Shown here piece by piece: positions 63,756 through 64,000 of a DNA stretch of 64,000 bases (position 1 is the stretch's first letter; each line of letters starts with the position of its first letter). The notes under the pieces are model-generated. The model was not told the origin of the DNA. It made no database searches and worked only from the letters and a program-made list of their open reading frames with translations. The stretch comes from Taxawa tesnikishii (nom. ined.) (lineage: Eukaryota > Ascomycota > Dothideomycetes > Dothideales): NCBI GenBank assembly GCA_030247885.1, contig JAPDRO010000011.1:1-64000 (forward strand). Direction: 5' to 3'. The translations under genes were made by a program, and so were the position numbers.

Positions 63756-64000
63756 CTAGTCCAAGAGGATGTGGACAATTGTAGCGAATGTCAACAGTTC
63801 GACTAGAATACTAAGCACCGAGACGGCGATCCATTTCGGGAACTGTAACAAGCGACGGATGTTCAGTGAGCGAATGGCGTGGAGCAGCGACAGACAATAC
63901 GCACCAAGTCTTTACATGCAACAGTAGATCTTGACCATGGACGCGAAAGGTTGCAGCTTAGTGCAATCAAGAGGATTGATAGCATGAAAAGAACCGTTGT
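63756..64000 (-). CDS. Possible 3' end of a gene with a C-terminal membrane helix (partial)
   Basis: Sequence of normal composition runs off the window edge. On the minus strand a frame ending in TAG at 63756-63758 reads through about 45 codons, including the hydrophobic stretch WIAVSVLSILVELLTFATIV and the ending HILLD. This would be a C-terminal transmembrane helix. Upstream in the same frame there is a stop near 63,900, so an intron boundary or a different gene structure would be needed. The family cannot be named, and it may be a coincidence of composition. Confidence 0.28.

Overview
The window is a chromosome end from a filamentous ascomycete (Pezizomycotina). It opens with about 100 bp of AACCCT telomere repeat. 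Next to it is a telomere-linked RecQ helicase gene pointing at the telomere. Most of the rest is AT-rich DNA in which CpA and TpG have almost vanished while CpG survives, the footprint of heavy repeat-induced point mutation (RIP) acting at CpA. I cannot name the species from sequence alone.

Layout. 1-1455: telomere, a CACT simple repeat, a tract with a single G in the first 847 nt of the + strand, and a 24-bp tandem repeat. 1456-5889 (-): telomere-linked helicase with an N-terminal C2H2/OrsD-type region and a C-terminal RecQ-type helicase. 5890-6345: its upstream region, with a thrice-repeated 15-mer, a hairpin and a head-to-head telomere-repeat palindrome. 6346-26215: RIP-saturated DNA with minisatellites, a 373-bp miniature LTR element (TRIM) carrying pol III-like boxes, a Plavaka-type DNA transposon remnant, a truncated Ty3/Gypsy copy and a truncated pogo copy. 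26255-31333 (-): an island of normal composition holding one full-length ABCC-type transporter with about eight introns. 31741-56655: a second RIP-saturated block made of nested elements: four pogo/Fot1-like transposons or fragments, a pogo-derived MITE, one Gypsy with gag split from pol by a pogo element, and an 11.2-kb Gypsy with 227-bp LTRs and an extra coding-like stretch after pol. 56661-63439 (-): a young chromodomain Gypsy with identical 331-bp LTRs, a TATAA target duplication, no RIP, and an antisense accessory ORF with a Zn2Cys6-like motif. 63756-64000: normal DNA again, probably the 3' end of a further gene on the minus strand.

How it fits together. The only host genes I can support are the helicase, the transporter and a fragment at the right edge. 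Old repeats around them were inactivated by RIP. Two elements that escaped it, the TRIM (shorter than RIP normally detects) and the identical-LTR Gypsy, must be younger than the RIP episode or invisible to it. In both host genes the reading frame changes in the same sense at short homopolymer runs, three times in the helicase and once in the transporter. This could be real decay or under-called homopolymers in the assembly.
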